From JAITWN01 sp050486285 (GTDB taxonomy: Bacteria; Pseudomonadota; Gammaproteobacteria; SZUA-140), in contig JBJHCZ010000022.1 of the NCBI GenBank assembly GCA_050486285.1, positions 1-39,030 on the forward strand: DNA of 39,030 nucleotides, given 5' to 3'. Positions 1 to 6,413 of this stretch are shown here, in pieces (within the stretch, counting starts at the first letter, position 1; each line of letters begins with the position of its first letter). Under the pieces are notes generated by a model. The model was not told the origin of the DNA. It did no database searches and was given only the letters and a program-made list of their open reading frames with translations. Position numbers and translations under genes: made by a program.

Positions 1-70
1 GCCCGAGCCGGACCAGCTCGACCATCTGCTGCCGGAACTCCGGCGTGTATATCCGCTGCTTCTTTGCCAT
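1..70 (-). CDS. IS3-family transposase OrfA, N-terminal fragment
   Basis: The minus-strand ATG at 70-68 opens a frame reading MAKKQRIYTPEFRQQMVELV and continuing off the window edge after 23 codons. The Y-T-P-E-F-R-x-x-x-V pattern is the usual start of IS3/IS911-type OrfA, a helix-turn-helix protein that binds the element's inverted repeats. GGAGGAG precedes the start at a suitable distance. Only the first 23 residues are present, so whether the transposase is intact, and whether it is made by the usual OrfA/OrfB frameshift, cannot be judged. Confidence 0.75.
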   Translation of the reverse strand, partial: MAKKQRIYTPEFRQQMVELVRLG

Positions 71-127
71 CGGGAACACTCCTCCTTTTTGTGAAGATGA
101 AGTGTCCACCGCAGCGGGTCAAGCCCA
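1..127 (-). mobile_element. End of an IS3-type insertion sequence (runs off left edge)
   Basis: Read on the minus strand, the element starts with a TG-initiated terminal sequence whose bases 127 to about 102 (TGGGCTTGACCC then a TGGACAC block) resemble the ends of the IS3 group. A strong Shine-Dalgarno sequence (GGAGGAG, about 79-86) and the start of a transposase gene follow. Position 127 is inferred as the outer boundary because a LuxR-type reading frame is intact up to about that point. The other end and the target duplication lie outside the window. Confidence 0.75.
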
Positions 128-270
128 CTTCCCCGCCCCAGGATCATGATGCAGCCATGGGAGGCGCCGAGCAGTTCGCAGGTGCGTTCGAAAATGCGCC
201 GGAAACTCGCGGCGTCGAAGACCGCCTGGTAGATGTCATCGACGACGGATTCGATCAGGGCTTCTTGCAT
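128..270 (-). pseudogene. LuxR-type regulator, N-terminal fragment cut by the IS element
   Basis: A minus-strand ATG at 270, preceded by CAGGGACC as a plausible ribosome site, starts a frame beginning MQEALIESVVDDIYQAVFDA. About 48 codons are native before the frame enters the IS end at 127. The sequence, including the segment FRRIFERTCELLGASHGCIMI, looks like the start of the sensor domain of LuxR-type regulators of about 370 residues that carry a PAS-like module and a C-terminal helix-turn-helix. The frame stays open into the IS but then encodes unrelated sequence. The neighbouring divergent gene at 418 is of the same general family but lacks this N-terminal part. The gene is called broken because its DNA-binding end would lie beyond the IS, outside the window. 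Confidence 0.6.
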
Positions 271-370
271 ATGGTCCCTGCCACGTGAGTCACCGTGAAG
301 CAATGCTTGCCTGACCGGAAAGTAGTAGTCAATAACCAAAAAGTATTACTTCGGCAGGATGGCAGGCGAG

Positions 371-402
371 CTGCTTCCCCTACCAAATGGTAGGGGAAGC
401 AG
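371..402. promoter_or_regulatory. 32-bp palindrome between divergent LuxR-type genes (candidate operator)
   Basis: CTGCTTCCCCTACC, AAAT, then GGTAGGGGAAGCAG. The 14-bp arms are perfect, and 15 bp if the flanking A/T of the centre is counted. It ends 15 bases before the ATG at 418, in the gap shared by the two divergent LuxR-type genes. The dyad centre CTACC-N4-GGTAG suits a dimeric helix-turn-helix protein. It could also form a hairpin in the 5' end of the mRNA. No U-run follows, so a terminator is unlikely. Confidence 0.55.
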
Positions 403-417
403 TGTTATCAAGACCTT

Positions 418-1125
418 ATGATCAATTCACTTCAGACTAATGATTGTGCACGCATGCCTCCAACTGTCGACCATCAGTCAGCAACCGACGCCGGCGCAGT
501 GCTTCCTGCGGAGACAGCGGATGATGCCGTGTTACAGGGCGCTCGCCTGGCGCAGGCCGCGCTCGACTGCCTGGCAACCGGCATTGTCTGGCTGGACCGG
601 CATGGGCGGGTCGGGTATCTGAATCGGACAGCGGCCGGTTATCTCACTGCCCGTGACGGGCTGGCGCTGTGTGGTGGTCGGCTGGTGATACGAGGGCTTG
701 CGGGCGATGAGCTGCGGGCGCTCCTCGCGAACATGCGGGGTGGCGCCATTCGCGTGCCACGGCTGTCCGGCAAGGGCTTTTACGCGTTGATCGTGTCGCC
801 GGCGCCGATGGCCGCGGTGTCGGATGTTGGCGGGTCCGGCTTTCTCGTATCGATCACCTGTGCGACGGCCGCGCCGCCCGTATCACTGGATTGCCTGTGC
901 CAGCTCTGGTCACTGACGATCGCCGAGGCCCGCGTTGCCTGTGCGCTGGTTGAGGGCCTGAGCCCGGCGGAAATCGCCGAACGGCACAAGGTCTGCGAAG
1001 CAACCGTCCGCTGCCAGATGCGGGCGATCTTCGAAAAGACGGGAACCAGTCGGCAGGCGCAACTGGTGCGGTTGGTGGTGACGTGCTGCGGGGTGTTGTC
1101 TGGGCCAGCATGGATGGATGCGTGA
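418..1125 (+). CDS. LuxR-family helix-turn-helix transcriptional regulator with PAS-like domain
   Basis: 235 residues. Residues 50-150 look like a PAS-type sensor fold (GIVWLDRHGRVGYLN, then a glycine-rich middle). Residues 165-225 are a LuxR/GerE helix-turn-helix: LTIAEARVACALVEGLSPAEIAE, then the recognition helix and IFEKTGTSRQAQLVRLV. This matches the C-terminal two thirds of a common regulator type of about 370 residues; the usual N-terminal sensor segment is absent, and a similar segment is found instead in the broken divergent gene. The ATG at 418 has no clear Shine-Dalgarno sequence, and ATG codons a little further in are possible. The 371-402 palindrome just upstream may be its own binding site. 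Ligand and target genes are unknown. Confidence 0.8.
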   Translation: MINSLQTNDCARMPPTVDHQSATDAGAVLPAETADDAVLQGARLAQAALDCLATGIVWLDRHGRVGYLNRTAAGYLTARDGLALCGGRLVIRGLAGDELRALLANMRGGAIRVPRLSGKGFYALIVSPAPMAAVSDVGGSGFLVSITCATAAPPVSLDCLCQLWSLTIAEARVACALVEGLSPAEIAERHKVCEATVRCQMRAIFEKTGTSRQAQLVRLVVTCCGVLSGPAWMDA

Positions 1126-1194
1126 ATCATGCCTGGTCCGGTATCGATGCGATTCCCAAGGCCGGCTGATCTGTCCGGATCTCAGGTGTGTGAT

Positions 1195-1223
1195 TTGACA
1201 TCCTATCTGATGCCGATGATACT
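1195..1223 (+). promoter_or_regulatory. Probable sigma-70 promoter of the toxin-antitoxin-like pair
   Basis: A perfect -35 TTGACA (1195-1200), a 17-base spacer and a -10 GATACT (1218-1223, 4 of 6). The -10 ends only 2 bases before the ATG at 1226, so the transcript would be leaderless or nearly so, or the true start lies elsewhere. Confidence 0.5.
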
Positions 1224-1225
1224 TA

Positions 1226-1558
1226 ATGAAACGTCATCGGGGTAAGCGTGGCAGACGGACGGAAGCGATTCGTACAGTAGAAATATACAAGCTCCGGAAA
1301 CCGAGAAAAGGCGCCACGCTCCAGATCGAGATCCGGGCCTCAACGGATGGAAGAGTACTTAAATACAGTCTGAGTTATATCAATCCGATGATCTCATCTC
1401 TCGATAACGGCCGTATTCTCGGTTACGACAATGCACATGGATATACCCATCGTCACTACATGGGGACCGTGCAAGCCGTGGATTTTGCATCGTACGATGA
1501 TATTGCTGAACGTTATTTCAAAGAGGTTTATGAGATCTGGGGTACGGAAAATGGCTGA
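1226..1558 (+). CDS. TumE/DUF6516-type toxin candidate
   Basis: 110 residues, basic at the N-terminus. The middle carries SLSYINPMIS and GRILGYDNAHGYTHRHYMG. The Y-D-N-x-x-G plus H-R-H signature is typical of the DUF6516 family, annotated elsewhere as the toxin of TumE-type toxin-antitoxin systems. Its stop codon overlaps the start of the next gene by 8 bases (ATGGCTGA), as expected for a co-translated pair. Base composition is visibly more AT-rich than the surrounding genes, which points to horizontal acquisition. The start is uncertain: the ATG has no Shine-Dalgarno sequence and lies almost on the predicted transcription start. The cellular target is not evident from the sequence. Confidence 0.65.
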   Translation: MKRHRGKRGRRTEAIRTVEIYKLRKPRKGATLQIEIRASTDGRVLKYSLSYINPMISSLDNGRILGYDNAHGYTHRHYMGTVQAVDFASYDDIAERYFKEVYEIWGTENG

Positions 1559-1934
1559 GAAGAATCTCAATATAGTGGTCAAGCACGAAACACTCGCGTC
1601 CTTCCGGAAGCGCGCCGTATATCAGGCGCGCGCGCTTGACAGGGGCGAACGAATCGCGCCGGCAATCACGATTTCCTTCGAAGACCCGCTGGAGATGACC
1701 CGCTTCCTGACCGAGCGCAAGTTGACGCTGCTTCGCACTGTCCGTGAACATCCCGGCCCGGTGTCGAGCATCGCCAGACGCCTGCGTCGCGACCGAAGTG
1801 CGGTTGCGCGAGATATCGAGCAACTGGAAGGGCTTGGTCTGGTCACGACGATTCTTGAGTCGAATCCCGGACATGGCAGGCACAGGATGGTGGCTGCCAG
1901 GGCCGGTACTTTCCGTCTGATTGCCGAGATCTGA
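1551..1934 (+). CDS. Winged-helix DNA-binding protein, probable antitoxin partner
   Basis: 127 residues if translation starts at the ATG overlapping the upstream stop; a longer open frame back to 1431 is judged an artefact because it would run inside the toxin gene. Residues 55-110 form a winged helix-turn-helix of MarR-like type: LTLLRTVREHPGPVSSIARR, then RRDRSAVARDIEQLEGLGLV and a wing. This resembles the HVO_A0114-type proteins commonly found directly after DUF6516 genes, where they are presumed antitoxins and autorepressors. The front part (ETLASFRKRAVYQARALDRG) could be the toxin-contacting segment. The function is inferred from family and gene order. Confidence 0.65.
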   Translation: MAEKNLNIVVKHETLASFRKRAVYQARALDRGERIAPAITISFEDPLEMTRFLTERKLTLLRTVREHPGPVSSIARRLRRDRSAVARDIEQLEGLGLVTTILESNPGHGRHRMVAARAGTFRLIAEI

Positions 1935-1982
1935 AGGACAGGAGATAAGCTGGAGGCGGCGTGGCCGCACCGCTGCGGCCTG

Positions 1983-2045
1983 CTGCCGGCGGTGCGGGTG
2001 TTTATCGATTACCTGGTCGAGGCGTTCGCGCGGGAGGCGGTCTAA
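1983..2045 (+). pseudogene. LysR-type regulator C-terminal remnant
   Basis: The frame LLPAVRVFIDYLVEAFAREAV followed by TAA is typical of the last ~20 residues of LysR-type regulators (x-L-P-x-V-R-x-F-I-D-x-L). No start or DNA-binding domain precedes it: the toxin-antitoxin-like genes end 48 bases upstream. The TAA overlaps the pirin stop on the other strand, so a convergent lysR gene probably lay here before the accessory DNA replaced most of it. Confidence 0.55.
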
Positions 2046-2902
2046 AGCCGCCCCATCCGCCCGCTCTGATAGTCCGCGATCGCCTGGCGGATCTCGTCCT
2101 GGGTGTTCATGACGAACGGACCGTAGCCGACGACCGGCTCGTCGATCGGTTCGGCGTTGAGGAACAGCAGCACGGTGTCCTCGAGCGCCTCGACGTTGAA
2201 GGTCGTGCCGGCGCGTTCGAGGCAGGCCAGATGCGCCTCGCCGATCTCCTCGCCGCTGCCGAGTCTGACCTTGCCGCGCAGCACGAACAGCGCGGTCGTC
2301 CAGCCCTCCGGTACCTCGAAGCTCGCGCGGCCGCCGGCGTTCAGGCGCACGTCGCGCAGATCGATCGGCGTGAACGTACGCGCGGGGCCTTCGGCGCCGT
2401 CAAAGCGGCCGGCGATGACGCGCGCCGCGCCGGCGCCGTCGGCGAGTTCGACGCGCGGGATCTGCGTGGTGGTAATGCCCTGGTAGCCGGGCGGCGTCAT
2501 CTTGTCCTTCGCCGGCAGGTTGACCCACAACTGGATCATCTCGAACCGACCGCCGCTCTTCGCAAACGCGGGGCTGTGGAATTCCTCATGGACGATGCCG
2601 GCGCCGGCGGTCATCCACTGCACGTCGCCGGGGCCGATGGTGCCGCCGGCGCCGGTCGAGTCGCGGTGCGCGACCTCGCCGGAATAGACGATCGTCACGG
2701 TCTCGAAGCCACGATGCGGATGCTCGCCGACGCCGCGGCGGCGGTCGGTCGGCGTGAACTCCATCGGCCCGGCATAGTCGAGCAACAGGAACGGCGAAAG
2801 CTCGGCGGTGCGTTCGTGATAGGTGATGACACTGCGGACCGGGAAACCGTCCCCGACCCAGTGTCCCTGGTCCTGGCTCTGGATGAAGGCGAGTTTTTTC
2901 AT
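2042..2902 (-). CDS. Pirin family protein
   Basis: 286 residues with the two-domain cupin layout of pirins. The iron-binding residues are in place: His61 and His63 in GEHPHRGFETVT, and His105 and Glu107 in AGIVHEEFHS. Pirins are cytoplasmic non-haem iron proteins; some bacterial members act as quercetin dioxygenases or modulate metabolic enzymes, and the role here cannot be chosen from sequence. The ATG at 2902 is followed by MKKLAFIQSQ, a normal pirin start. It lies downstream of ppx in the same direction but is separated from it by a hairpin, so it is probably transcribed separately. The C-terminal pirin domain is complete. Confidence 0.9.
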   Translation of the reverse strand: MKKLAFIQSQDQGHWVGDGFPVRSVITYHERTAELSPFLLLDYAGPMEFTPTDRRRGVGEHPHRGFETVTIVYSGEVAHRDSTGAGGTIGPGDVQWMTAGAGIVHEEFHSPAFAKSGGRFEMIQLWVNLPAKDKMTPPGYQGITTTQIPRVELADGAGAARVIAGRFDGAEGPARTFTPIDLRDVRLNAGGRASFEVPEGWTTALFVLRGKVRLGSGEEIGEAHLACLERAGTTFNVEALEDTVLLFLNAEPIDEPVVGYGPFVMNTQDEIRQAIADYQSGRMGRL

Positions 2903-2939
2903 GATTCCCTGTATCTATGACCGAAACGCGAAATTAAAA

Positions 2940-2972
2940 GGGGTCAGAGTAGACGAAGTCTACTCTGACCCC
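2940..2972. repeat. GGGGTCAGAG-type palindromic repeat (hairpin)
   Basis: GGGGTCAGAGTAGAC, GAA, GTCTACTCTGACCCC: a perfect 15-bp stem with a 3-base loop, between ppx and pirin. The GGGGTCAGAG end recurs at 29000-29072. Such sequences are often found as REP-like elements moved by REP-associated tyrosine transposases. Here it may also end ppx transcription. Confidence 0.65.
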
Positions 2973-2979
2973 GACGAAT

Positions 2980-4506
2980 TCAGTTGAATTCGAGGGTGAC
3001 ACCGATCTGTGCCAGGTACTGCGCCTCGCGGCCGAGGTCGGCGCGGGTCAGCGGGTGGGCGTCGAGCCAGTCGGGGGGCAGGTGCAACGCGAGATACTTC
3101 TTGCGCCCCTCGAGGCGGAAGTCGGGCAGCGGCGTCGCGCCGCGGCTGCGGTGCAGCAGGACCGCGAGACGCAGCAGCAGGATCAGGCGCTCGGCCTTCT
3201 TTCCCCACAGGCTCCTGATGTCCTTCAGCTCCTTCACCGGGAACTTGCGCCGGTGCGCGAGCACGAGCAGCGCGAGCAACTGCTGCTCCTGGTACGAGAA
3301 GCCGGCAAGGTCGGCATGCTCGATGATATAGGCGCCGTGCTTCTGGTAGTTGCTGTGGGCGATATCGAGGCCGATCTCGTGCAGGCGCGCGCCCCAGCGC
3401 AGCCAGCGGCCGTCCTCTTCGGGGTCGAGCTTCCATTCGCCGGCGACCCTGCGCAGGCATTGCAGCACGGTCTGCTCGATATGCTTCGCCTGCGCGTCAT
3501 CGACGTGATAGCGCGCGGCGAGCGCGTCGACGCTGGTGTCGCGCGCGTCGCCGCTGTGGTGACGGCCAATCAGGTCATGGAGCAGACCCTCGCGCAGCGC
3601 GCCGTCGCTGACGCCCATGCGCTCGATGCCCAGCGCCTCGAGTGTCGCCAGCAGGATCGCGAAGCCGCCGGGCAGGATCTGCGCGCGGTCGCGGTTCAGG
3701 CCTTCGAGCTTCAGCGCGTCGATCGAGCCGGCGCGGATCATCGCCTCCATCAGCCTGCGCATCGCCGCCGGCGTGATGCCGTCCTTGCCCCAGCCGTTCA
3801 CGACGAGGATCTTGTTGATTGCGAGCGCGGTGCCGGAGGCGCCGATCGCGCTGTTCCAGCCGCGCTTGCGGTAGGTCTCGACCTTCGGCTCGAGTTCGAG
3901 CCAGGCCTCGAACATGGCCTGGTCGAACGCGGCCTGGGTCAGGCGGCCGTCGCCGAAGAAGCGCCGCGTCATCGTGATGCAGCCCATGTACAGGCTTTCC
4001 ATCAGCAGCGGACGGAAGCCGCGGCCGATGATCAGTTCGGTGCTGCCGCCGCCGATGTCGATGACGAAGCGGTTGCTGTCGTTGTCGGCCGCGAGGCTGT
4101 GGGCGACGCCGCCGTAGATCAGGCGTGCTTCCTCGATGCCGGAGATGATCTCGATCGGATGACCGAGCACCTCTTCGGCACGTTCGAGAAACTCATCGGC
4201 GTTCTTCGCGCTGCGCAGGGTGTTGGTGCCGACGATGCGCAGATTCTCGGGCGGCAGGCCGGCGAGGCGCTGGCCGAAGCGCCGCAGGCAGTCGAGCGCG
4301 CGTTGCTGGGCGGCTTCGTCGAGACGGCCCTTGCCGTCGAGGCCCTCGGCGAGCCGCACCTGCTCGCGCAAACGGTCGATCAGCTTGAACTCGCTGCCGT
4401 GCATCTGCGCGATGATCATGTGGAAGCTGTTCGAGCCGAGATCGACCGCGGCGATCTGTTCGGGGGCTTCCTGCGGCTGGGTGATCGGATCGGTCTGCAT
4501 CGTCAT
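2980..4506 (-). CDS. ppx: Exopolyphosphatase / guanosine pentaphosphatase
   Basis: About 508 residues, close to E. coli Ppx (513). The N-terminal half has the actin-like ASKHA fold with phosphate loops AAVDLGSNSFHMIIAQ and FVIDIGGGSTELIIGRG. The C-terminal half has the HD-type helical domain (GARLHEIGLDIAHSNYQKHG). It removes terminal phosphates from polyphosphate and may also hydrolyse pppGpp. An upstream in-frame start at 4536 exists, but the ATG at 4506 fits a predicted promoter whose -10 TATACT is at 4543-4538 on the minus strand. The gene stands alone, with no ppk beside it, unlike in E. coli. Confidence 0.92.
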   Translation of the reverse strand: MTMQTDPITQPQEAPEQIAAVDLGSNSFHMIIAQMHGSEFKLIDRLREQVRLAEGLDGKGRLDEAAQQRALDCLRRFGQRLAGLPPENLRIVGTNTLRSAKNADEFLERAEEVLGHPIEIISGIEEARLIYGGVAHSLAADNDSNRFVIDIGGGSTELIIGRGFRPLLMESLYMGCITMTRRFFGDGRLTQAAFDQAMFEAWLELEPKVETYRKRGWNSAIGASGTALAINKILVVNGWGKDGITPAAMRRLMEAMIRAGSIDALKLEGLNRDRAQILPGGFAILLATLEALGIERMGVSDGALREGLLHDLIGRHHSGDARDTSVDALAARYHVDDAQAKHIEQTVLQCLRRVAGEWKLDPEEDGRWLRWGARLHEIGLDIAHSNYQKHGAYIIEHADLAGFSYQEQQLLALLVLAHRRKFPVKELKDIRSLWGKKAERLILLLRLAVLLHRSRGATPLPDFRLEGRKKYLALHLPPDWLDAHPLTRADLGREAQYLAQIGVTLEFN

Positions 4507-4537
4507 GTCTCGTCCGGCGCGGGCGCCCGCAAGCACG

Positions 4538-4566
4538 AGTATATAGAATTGCGCGCGCGCCAGACA
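4538..4566 (-). promoter_or_regulatory. Possible ppx promoter
   Basis: On the minus strand, a -10 TATACT (4543-4538) lies 17 bases from a weak -35 TGTCTG (4566-4561). It leaves a leader of about 25-30 bases before the ATG at 4506. The -10 is good and the -35 poor. Confidence 0.35.
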
Positions 4567-4578
4567 GGCGCGGCGGGC

Positions 4579-5142
4579 TCAGGGGAACAGCGACAGGCTG
4601 ATCGATGCGAGCAGGATGCCGAGCACGGCGCCCGCGAGCACATCGGTCGGATAGTGCAGGCCGAGGATCATCCGTGACAGCGCCACCAGCACCACGAAGA
4701 TGCCGAGGGGCGCGTAGAGCCATGGATAGTGGGCGCAGGCGATCAGACCGAACGAAAAGGCATGCAGCGTATGGCCCGACGGGAAGCTGTACTGGTCGAG
4801 CGGCGCGGTACCGATGACGATGTCGTCGTTACGGATGAACGGGCGGGGGCGGACCGTGCGCGTCTTGAGCAGCTTGTAGATCAGCAGGCCCACGGCGCCG
4901 GTCAACAGCATCTGTACGGCATGTCCAACGCCGGGGCCGGGGTCGAGCAACACGATCAGCGCGATCAACGCATACCAGAAAATGCCGTCTCCGAGGCGGC
5001 TGATGGCTGAAAACACCGGCCGAACCAGGCGTACGCGGCTGGTGCGGTTGAGATGACGGCAGACACGGACGTCGATCTCGCTCAGCCGATATACGAGCGT
5101 CGCTGGTTTCTCGGTGACCAGGGTCTGTGCTTCGCGGTTCAC
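4579..5142 (-). CDS. PAP2-family membrane phosphatase
   Basis: 187 residues with several hydrophobic helices. The three PAP2 motifs are present in order: KTRTVRPRP, YSFPSGHTLHAF, and SRMILGLHYPTDVLAG, with catalytic histidines in the second and third. Such enzymes remove phosphate from phosphatidic acid, phosphatidylglycerol phosphate or undecaprenyl pyrophosphate at the membrane. It lies 62 bases after two glycosyltransferase genes in the same direction and probably shares their transcript, which suggests a lipid substrate feeding or fed by those enzymes. The exact substrate is not readable from the sequence. Confidence 0.88.
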   Translation of the reverse strand: MNREAQTLVTEKPATLVYRLSEIDVRVCRHLNRTSRVRLVRPVFSAISRLGDGIFWYALIALIVLLDPGPGVGHAVQMLLTGAVGLLIYKLLKTRTVRPRPFIRNDDIVIGTAPLDQYSFPSGHTLHAFSFGLIACAHYPWLYAPLGIFVVLVALSRMILGLHYPTDVLAGAVLGILLASISLSLFP

Positions 5143-5204
5143 GGTAGAGACTATCGGTCCGCGGTGTGACCGGACGGCGACGCATTGGTGAAGAATTCGT
5201 GAAT

Positions 5205-6413
5205 TCAGGCGGCGCCGGTACCGGGAGCTCGGGCATCGACGCGGTCGCTGTCATGGCGGAGGTATTCCCGCAGTAGTTCCTCGAAGCGCCGGCTGGCGCT
5301 GTCCCAGCTGTGGCCGAGCGCATGCAGGCGGGCGTTCTCCCGCGTCGTGCGCAGCAGCGCCGGATCGGCGGCGAGCGTCAGCGCCGCGTGCAGGAACGCC
5401 GCATCGTTGCCAGGTTCGGCGGTGATGCCAGTGAAATAGCTGCGGAGATGCTGGCGCGCCGCGGCGCGGTCGAAGGCGACGACCGCGAGGCCGCTCGCCA
5501 TCGCCTCGAGCAGGACATTGCCGAAGGTCTCGGTCAGGCTCGGAAACAGGAACAGGTCGCCGCTCGCATAGTGGCGCGCGAGCGCCTCTCCGGTCTGCAT
5601 GCCGCTGAAGACGAAATCCGGATGGTCGCGGCGCAGCGCTGCCTCCATCGGCCCCTCGCCGACCAGCACGAAGCGGGCATTTTCGTGGATGCCCTGCAGC
5701 GCGCGGAAGGCGTTGATCGCGAGCGGGAGGTTTTTTTCCGGCGCGAGCCGCCCGACGTGGATCACCGCGAGGTCGTCATCGCCGAGACCCCAGCATTCGC
5801 GCAGCGAAGGATCGCGGCGCGCGGCTGAAAACAGCCCCGTATCGACGCCGCGCCCAAGCACGCGGACGGCGCCGACGCCGATCGCCTCGAGCCGGCTGCG
5901 CACCTCGTCGGTCGGCGCCAGCGTGCAGTCGGTGCGGCGATGGAAATGGCGCAGCCAGCCGAGCACCAGCGTCTCCAGCATGCCGAGCCCGTAATGACGG
6001 CAATAGATGTCGAAGTTCGTGTGATAGCCGCTGACGACCGGGATGCCCAGGCGCCGCGCCTCACGGGTGACCGACCAGCCCATCGGGCCCTGGGTCGCGA
6101 CGTAGACGATGTCCGGGGGATGATTTGCCCATGCGCGGCGGATAGCGCGCCCGGCCGGGAGGCCGAAGCGCAGTTCCGGATAACGCGGCAACGGCAGGCC
6201 GCGCACCGCGACGCAGTCCATGCCGGCCGGCAGGTGTTCCGCTCGCCGGTCGTCGCGGCGCGGGCAGATCAGTTGCACGCGATGACCGAGAGCGCTCAGC
6301 CCGGCGCAGAAGCGCGCAATCGACATCGCGACGCCGTTGATCTCGGGCGGAAAGGTTTCGCTCGCGACTGCGATGGTCATGCGCTTGCCCGCGGATGCCG
6401 CCAGGTCATTCAT
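5205..6413 (-). CDS. Family-4 glycosyltransferase (GT-B fold)
   Basis: 402 residues. The N-terminal acceptor-side domain begins at about residue 12 with MTIAVASETFPPEINGVAMS. The C-terminal nucleotide-sugar domain shows HVGRLAPEKNLPLAI, VLVGEGPMEAAL and the E-x7-E element in FPSLTETFGNVLLEAMASGL. It overlaps the preceding glycosyltransferase by 4 bases (ATGA), so translation is coupled. The best general match is to the group of lipid-linked hexosyl- and mannosyltransferases acting on diacylglycerol or phosphatidylinositol-type acceptors. With PAP2 downstream and dgkA divergent, a glycolipid role is plausible but unproven. A second start at Met12 is possible. Confidence 0.85.
   Translation of the reverse strand: MNDLAASAGKRMTIAVASETFPPEINGVAMSIARFCAGLSALGHRVQLICPRRDDRRAEHLPAGMDCVAVRGLPLPRYPELRFGLPAGRAIRRAWANHPPDIVYVATQGPMGWSVTREARRLGIPVVSGYHTNFDIYCRHYGLGMLETLVLGWLRHFHRRTDCTLAPTDEVRSRLEAIGVGAVRVLGRGVDTGLFSAARRDPSLRECWGLGDDDLAVIHVGRLAPEKNLPLAINAFRALQGIHENARFVLVGEGPMEAALRRDHPDFVFSGMQTGEALARHYASGDLFLFPSLTETFGNVLLEAMASGLAVVAFDRAAARQHLRSYFTGITAEPGNDAAFLHAALTLAADPALLRTTRENARLHALGHSWDSASRRFEELLREYLRHDSDRVDARAPGTGAA

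Noticed and set aside
64..288. 74-codon plus-strand frame across the IS end
   Set aside because: It crosses the IS boundary and is antisense to both the transposase start and the broken LuxR-type gene; no family signal.
3055..4677. 540-codon plus-strand open frame opposite ppx
   Set aside because: It mirrors the codon periodicity of ppx, is rich in Ala/Arg/Gln/Asp without any domain, and continues across the ppx/PAP2 boundary. A shadow frame common in GC-rich DNA.
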